Shown here piece by piece: positions 5,524-8,291 of a stretch of DNA of 8,291 bases. The position numbers were made by a program, and so were the translations under genes. The first letter of the stretch is position 1. Each line of letters begins with the position of its first letter. Under the pieces are notes generated by a model, which was not told the DNA's origin, ran no database searches, and saw only the letters and a program-made list of their open reading frames with translations. This DNA comes from Desulfobacteraceae bacterium (GTDB lineage: Bacteria; Desulfobacterota; DSM-4660; Desulfatiglandales; Desulfatiglandaceae), in the NCBI GenBank assembly GCA_030589225.1, contig JAUUWD010000054.1:1-8291 (forward strand), written 5' to 3'.

Positions 5524-6707
5524 AGAGTCTCGATATGAAAAGCGTTTATATGGATCATGCGTCAGCAACACCTGTTAGGGAACAGGTCATTGAAGCCATG
5601 CTTCCTTATTTTGACCAGCACTTCGGCAATCCCTCTACTGTCTATGACATGGGCTTAAAAATTAAGCAGGTCATAGAAGAACAAAGGGCAAAGGTTGCTA
5701 AATTGATCGGTGCTAAACCCCAGGAAATCATCTTCACTTCATCAGGTGCTGAATCCAACAATCTTGCAATTAAAGGCGTAGCCCTTGCCCGGCAAAAAAA
5801 AGGAAGACATATCATCATCTCTGCTATTGAACACCACTCAGTACTTAACTCTGCACGATTTTTTGAACGCATGGATTTCGAGGTGACTTTCCTGCCGGTG
5901 GATGAATATGGTCTGGTGGATCCTGAACGTTTGTCCAGGGCAATAAGATCTGACACTATTTTGGTGTCAATCATGCATGCCAATAATGAAATTGGAACAA
6001 TCCAACCCATATCGGAACTTTCTGCAATTTGCCGGGAAAAAGACGTGCTCTTTCACACGGATGCTGTTGCATCTGTCGGTAACATACCGGTCGATGTCAA
6101 TGAACTTAATGTTGATCTATTGAGCCTTTCCGGCGTCTCTATTGGTGCTCCCAAAGGGATCGGCGCACTTTACTTTAGAGATAATTTAAGGCTTATGCCA
6201 TTAATTCATGGCGGCATCCAGGAAAGTGGCCGGAGAGGCGGAACTGAAAATGTTCCGTACATTGTCGGTCTTGGCAAGGCATCAGTGCTTGCAGTGGAAG
6301 AGCTCTTCGACAAAATGAATCATTTGGAAAAATTAAGAAGTCTCATTATATCGGGAGTCCGTGAACGGATTGAACATGTCAAACTGACAGGACACCCTGA
6401 CAAAAGACTTCCAGGCCATGCAAGCTTTTGCATTGAAGCCATTGAAGGGGAAGCATTAATCTATATGCTCAACCAGCATGGAATCTATTCAAATACCGGA
6501 TCCGCCTGTGCTTCAAAAGCCCTTAAAACTTCGCCGGTTCTGGTAGCGATCGGAACACCCCCTGATCTTGCTCAAGGATCTATTGTATTTACCATGGACA
6601 GCAGTAACAAGGTTGAAGAGATTGAGTATGTGCTGGTAAAACTTTATCTTGCAGTTGAAAAACTTCGTTCGCTTTCTCCTCTTTGGAGGAGTAAGGAAGG
6701 GATATAA
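5520..6707 (+). CDS. NifS/IscS-family protein lacking the PLP lysine (probable non-canonical desulfurase)
   Basis: A 395-residue, full-length class V aminotransferase-fold protein, plainly NifS-like: MDHASATPV (11-19), EHHSVL (104-109), HANNEIGT (153-160), FHTDAV (178-183), GIQESGRRGGTENV (232-245) and the active-site cysteine Cys330 in NTGSACAS. However, the SxHK motif that carries the PLP lysine reads S204-G-V-S207 in SLSGVSIGAPKG, so His is Val206 and Lys is Ser207. Also changed: the PLP-contacting Gln (DAVQ) is Ala184, the phosphate Thr (TE) is Ala77, and the substrate-binding Arg (GSIRF) is Val356. The frame is intact and the changes cover several codons, so this is not a sequencing slip. 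A normal PLP cysteine desulfurase reaction is not expected. It may act as a persulfide relay or scaffold. The start overlaps the TusA-like stop; NifU follows at 3 bp. Confidence 0.88.
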   Translation: MKSLDMKSVYMDHASATPVREQVIEAMLPYFDQHFGNPSTVYDMGLKIKQVIEEQRAKVAKLIGAKPQEIIFTSSGAESNNLAIKGVALARQKKGRHIIISAIEHHSVLNSARFFERMDFEVTFLPVDEYGLVDPERLSRAIRSDTILVSIMHANNEIGTIQPISELSAICREKDVLFHTDAVASVGNIPVDVNELNVDLLSLSGVSIGAPKGIGALYFRDNLRLMPLIHGGIQESGRRGGTENVPYIVGLGKASVLAVEELFDKMNHLEKLRSLIISGVRERIEHVKLTGHPDKRLPGHASFCIEAIEGEALIYMLNQHGIYSNTGSACASKALKTSPVLVAIGTPPDLAQGSIVFTMDSSNKVEEIEYVLVKLYLAVEKLRSLSPLWRSKEGI

Positions 6708-6710
6708 AAG

Positions 6711-7082
6711 ATGTATTCAGAAAAAGTAATGGAACATTTCTCAAATCCGCACAATGCCGGTATCATTGAAAATGCTGACGGAATTGGAGAGGTTGGGAAT
6801 CCCGTGTGCGGTGATATGATGGCTTTCTATATTAAAGTCAAGGATGATAAACTCGCAGATGTCAAATTCAAGACATTCGGATGTGTTGCAGCCATCGCCG
6901 TATCCAACATAGTCAGCGAAATGGCAAAGGGCAAAACTCTGCAAGAAGCCAAATCCATAACAAAAAAAAACGTTGCCAAGGCCCTTGACGGTCTTCCGAA
7001 AGAAAAGATGCACTGTTCCAACCTTGGGGCCAAAGCCCTTGCCGAGGCCATTAAGGATTATGAGAAGAAAAAATATGGATGA
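6711..7082 (+). CDS. NifU/IscU-type Fe-S cluster scaffold
   Basis: A 123-residue single-domain NifU_N/IscU scaffold. All ligands of the assembly site are present: Cys33 and Asp35 in NPVCGDMM, Cys58 in KTFGCVAAIAVSN, and His101-Cys102 in KEKMHCSNLG. The start YSEKVMEHFSNPHNAG is the family's classical N-terminus. The GCVAAIA form and the HCSNLGAKAL ending match the anaerobe type rather than E. coli IscU; the LPPVK chaperone-binding motif of IscU reads LPKEK. No C-terminal NifU ferredoxin or Nfu domain is attached. It builds [2Fe-2S] or [4Fe-4S] clusters transiently and passes them on. It lies directly after the lysine-less NifS-like gene and overlaps nadA by 8 nt, which suggests a dedicated supply to NadA. 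Confidence 0.92.
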   Translation: MYSEKVMEHFSNPHNAGIIENADGIGEVGNPVCGDMMAFYIKVKDDKLADVKFKTFGCVAAIAVSNIVSEMAKGKTLQEAKSITKKNVAKALDGLPKEKMHCSNLGAKALAEAIKDYEKKKYG

Positions 7083-8112
7083 TCAGGATATCATAGAACA
7101 GATTGCGACTATAAAAGAAGATTTGGGAGAACAACTTATCATCCTGACTCACCATTATCAGCGTAAGGAGATCGTTGATGTTGGACACTATCGAGGGGAT
7201 TCTTTGGGGCTTTCTCAAAAGGCGGCAGTGGACAAGGATGCCCGGTTCATTGTCTTTTGCGGGGTCCATTTCATGGCCGAAAGTGCAGAAATCTTATCCC
7301 AACCATATCAAACCGTCCAGATCCCCGATCTAAAAGCGGGCTGCCCCATGGCTGACATGGCAGATATCAATAACGTTAATAAGGCCTGGGAAGAGGTTGC
7401 GTCGATTACTGGAGAGGGATCGGTCATGCCTATTGTTTATATGAATTCCGATGCTGATATAAAAGCTTTTTGCGGCCGCCATGGAGGGGCTGTTTGCACC
7501 TCATCGAATACGCCGGTCGCCTTTAACTGGGGATTTAGCCAGCGTGAGAAGATTTTCTTTTTCCCGGACCAACATCTTGGACGCAATACCGGACATCAGA
7601 TAGGGATTGAGGCAGAGAAAATGATTTTGTGGGATCCGAAAAAGCCGTTGGGTGGTAATACCCGGGAGAGTATCAACAAAGCCAAAGTGATTCTATGGGA
7701 CGGGTATTGTCATGTCCATACCCGCTTTCGGGTTGAACATGTTTTGGAAATGAGAAAAGAATATCCCGAAGCTAAGATCGTAGTCCATCCGGAATGTACC
7801 CAAGAAGTGGTTGAACTGGCCGATGCAACAGGGTCTACGAGCTTTATTGTGAAATACGTTAAAAATGCTCCTCCTGACACAACAATTATTATAGGCACCG
7901 AAATCAATCTGATCAACCGGTTGGCCCTGGAAAATCCGGATAAGACCGTTTTGGATCTTCAATATTCTTTGTGCCCCAACATGTTTAAAATCAACCCTAA
8001 AAACCTTTTGTGGGCCCTAGAAAATATCGGACAGGCCAATGTAATCGCTATGCCGGAAGATATAAAAACAGATGCGAGGATGGCTCTTGATCGTATGTTG
8101 GCTTTAACCTGA
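7075..8112 (+). CDS. nadA: quinolinate synthase NadA
   Basis: A 345-residue quinolinate synthase that condenses iminoaspartate with dihydroxyacetone phosphate in NAD biosynthesis, using an oxygen-sensitive [4Fe-4S] cluster. The three cluster cysteines are in place: Cys90 in KAGCPMADM, Cys241 in VVHPECTQEVV and Cys300 in SLCPNMFKIN. Other hallmarks are LTHHYQR (24-30), GDSLGLSQKA, MNSDADIKAFCG, CTSSN, FFPDQHLGRNTG, WDGYCHVHTRF and GTEINLINRL. The ATG at 7075 is chosen; an open frame extends upstream to 6973 but lies wholly within nifU. The overlap ATGGATGA with the nifU stop means tight coupling. No nadB or nadC is in the window. Confidence 0.96.
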   Translation: MDDQDIIEQIATIKEDLGEQLIILTHHYQRKEIVDVGHYRGDSLGLSQKAAVDKDARFIVFCGVHFMAESAEILSQPYQTVQIPDLKAGCPMADMADINNVNKAWEEVASITGEGSVMPIVYMNSDADIKAFCGRHGGAVCTSSNTPVAFNWGFSQREKIFFFPDQHLGRNTGHQIGIEAEKMILWDPKKPLGGNTRESINKAKVILWDGYCHVHTRFRVEHVLEMRKEYPEAKIVVHPECTQEVVELADATGSTSFIVKYVKNAPPDTTIIIGTEINLINRLALENPDKTVLDLQYSLCPNMFKINPKNLLWALENIGQANVIAMPEDIKTDARMALDRMLALT

Positions 8113-8153
8113 GCTTCTCATAAAAAATTTGTTTTGAGAGGAAACAGCGAATC

Positions 8154-8291
8154 ATGAAGATTATATCGATTGCTGTAAGCAAGAAAAAGGGGACGCGCAA
8201 AGTACCGCTGGAGGAGGCATGCCTTATTCAGGATCACGGACTCGAAGGGGATGCTCACGCAGGTATGTGGCACAGGCAGGTGAGTTTTCTT
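8154..8291 (+). CDS. MOSC-domain protein, N-terminal part
   Basis: The frame is open from ATG 8154 to the right edge (46 codons). It reads MKIISIAVSKKKGTRK, then GLEGDAHAGMWHRQVSFL, which is the start of a stand-alone MOSC domain (molybdenum-cofactor sulfurase C-terminal type). MOSC proteins handle sulfur or bind molybdenum cofactor; the catalytic Cys expected later is outside the window. GAGAGGAAA lies about 10 nt upstream, partly inside a weak AT-rich hairpin (8116-8139) that could mask it. The 41-bp gap from nadA has no terminator, so co-transcription is possible. Confidence 0.8.
   Translation, partial: MKIISIAVSKKKGTRKVPLEEACLIQDHGLEGDAHAGMWHRQVSFL

Noticed and set aside
6973..7074. Upstream extension of the NadA frame
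   Set aside because: It overlaps the conserved end of nifU in another frame. NadA similarity begins after ATG 7075, which overlaps the nifU stop.
6711..7082. NifU possibly inactive like its neighbour
   Set aside because: All three cysteines, the Asp and the His of the assembly site are present.

Overview
The window looks like a chromosomal segment of a strictly anaerobic, sulfate-reducing type bacterium of the Desulfobacterota (Desulfobacterales-like). This is inferred from family resemblance of the proteins: direct-sulfhydrylation methionine genes, a two-CW cysteine-rich regulator, an anaerobe-type NifU scaffold and NadA. No rRNA or tRNA is present to confirm it.

Layout. Positions 1-470 are a genomic scar: the C-terminal remnant of a REP-associated (Y1/IS200-like) transposase on the + strand abuts, at about 368, the first 34 codons of an MFS transporter on the - strand. 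An intact small cupin gene (511-831, -) was probably the first gene of a cupin-MFS operon cut short there. Positions 832-1530 hold no protein gene I can support. They contain two exact copies of a 19-bp hairpin, several nested inverted repeats, four tandem ACTTTAGAC-like units, an FNR-like box, and a complete promoter-to-terminator unit that could encode an RNA of about 64 nt (1361-1424).

A near-perfect 33-bp palindrome (1531-1563) lies between the -35 and -10 elements of a promoter. It precedes a small XRE-type regulator with a seven-cysteine C-terminal domain (1626-2000), followed without a visible terminator by metY-like, metX and metW. These make homocysteine from homoserine and sulfide by way of O-acetylhomoserine. 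A second compact operon follows: a TusA-like protein with a CxxCP motif, a NifS-family protein, a NifU/IscU scaffold, the [4Fe-4S] enzyme NadA, and the start of a MOSC-domain gene that runs off the right edge. Several of these genes overlap or nearly touch.

Most notable point: the NifS-like protein keeps the catalytic cysteine but lacks the PLP lysine (SxHK reads SGVS), together with the usual His, Gln, phosphate-binding Thr and substrate-binding Arg. It cannot be an ordinary PLP cysteine desulfurase. With the unusual TusA-like protein, the intact scaffold and NadA next to it, this looks like a persulfide- or sulfide-handling module for Fe-S assembly that does not rely on cysteine desulfuration. 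It sits beside a methionine pathway that also fixes sulfide directly. The MetY-like enzyme has non-canonical active-site residues too.
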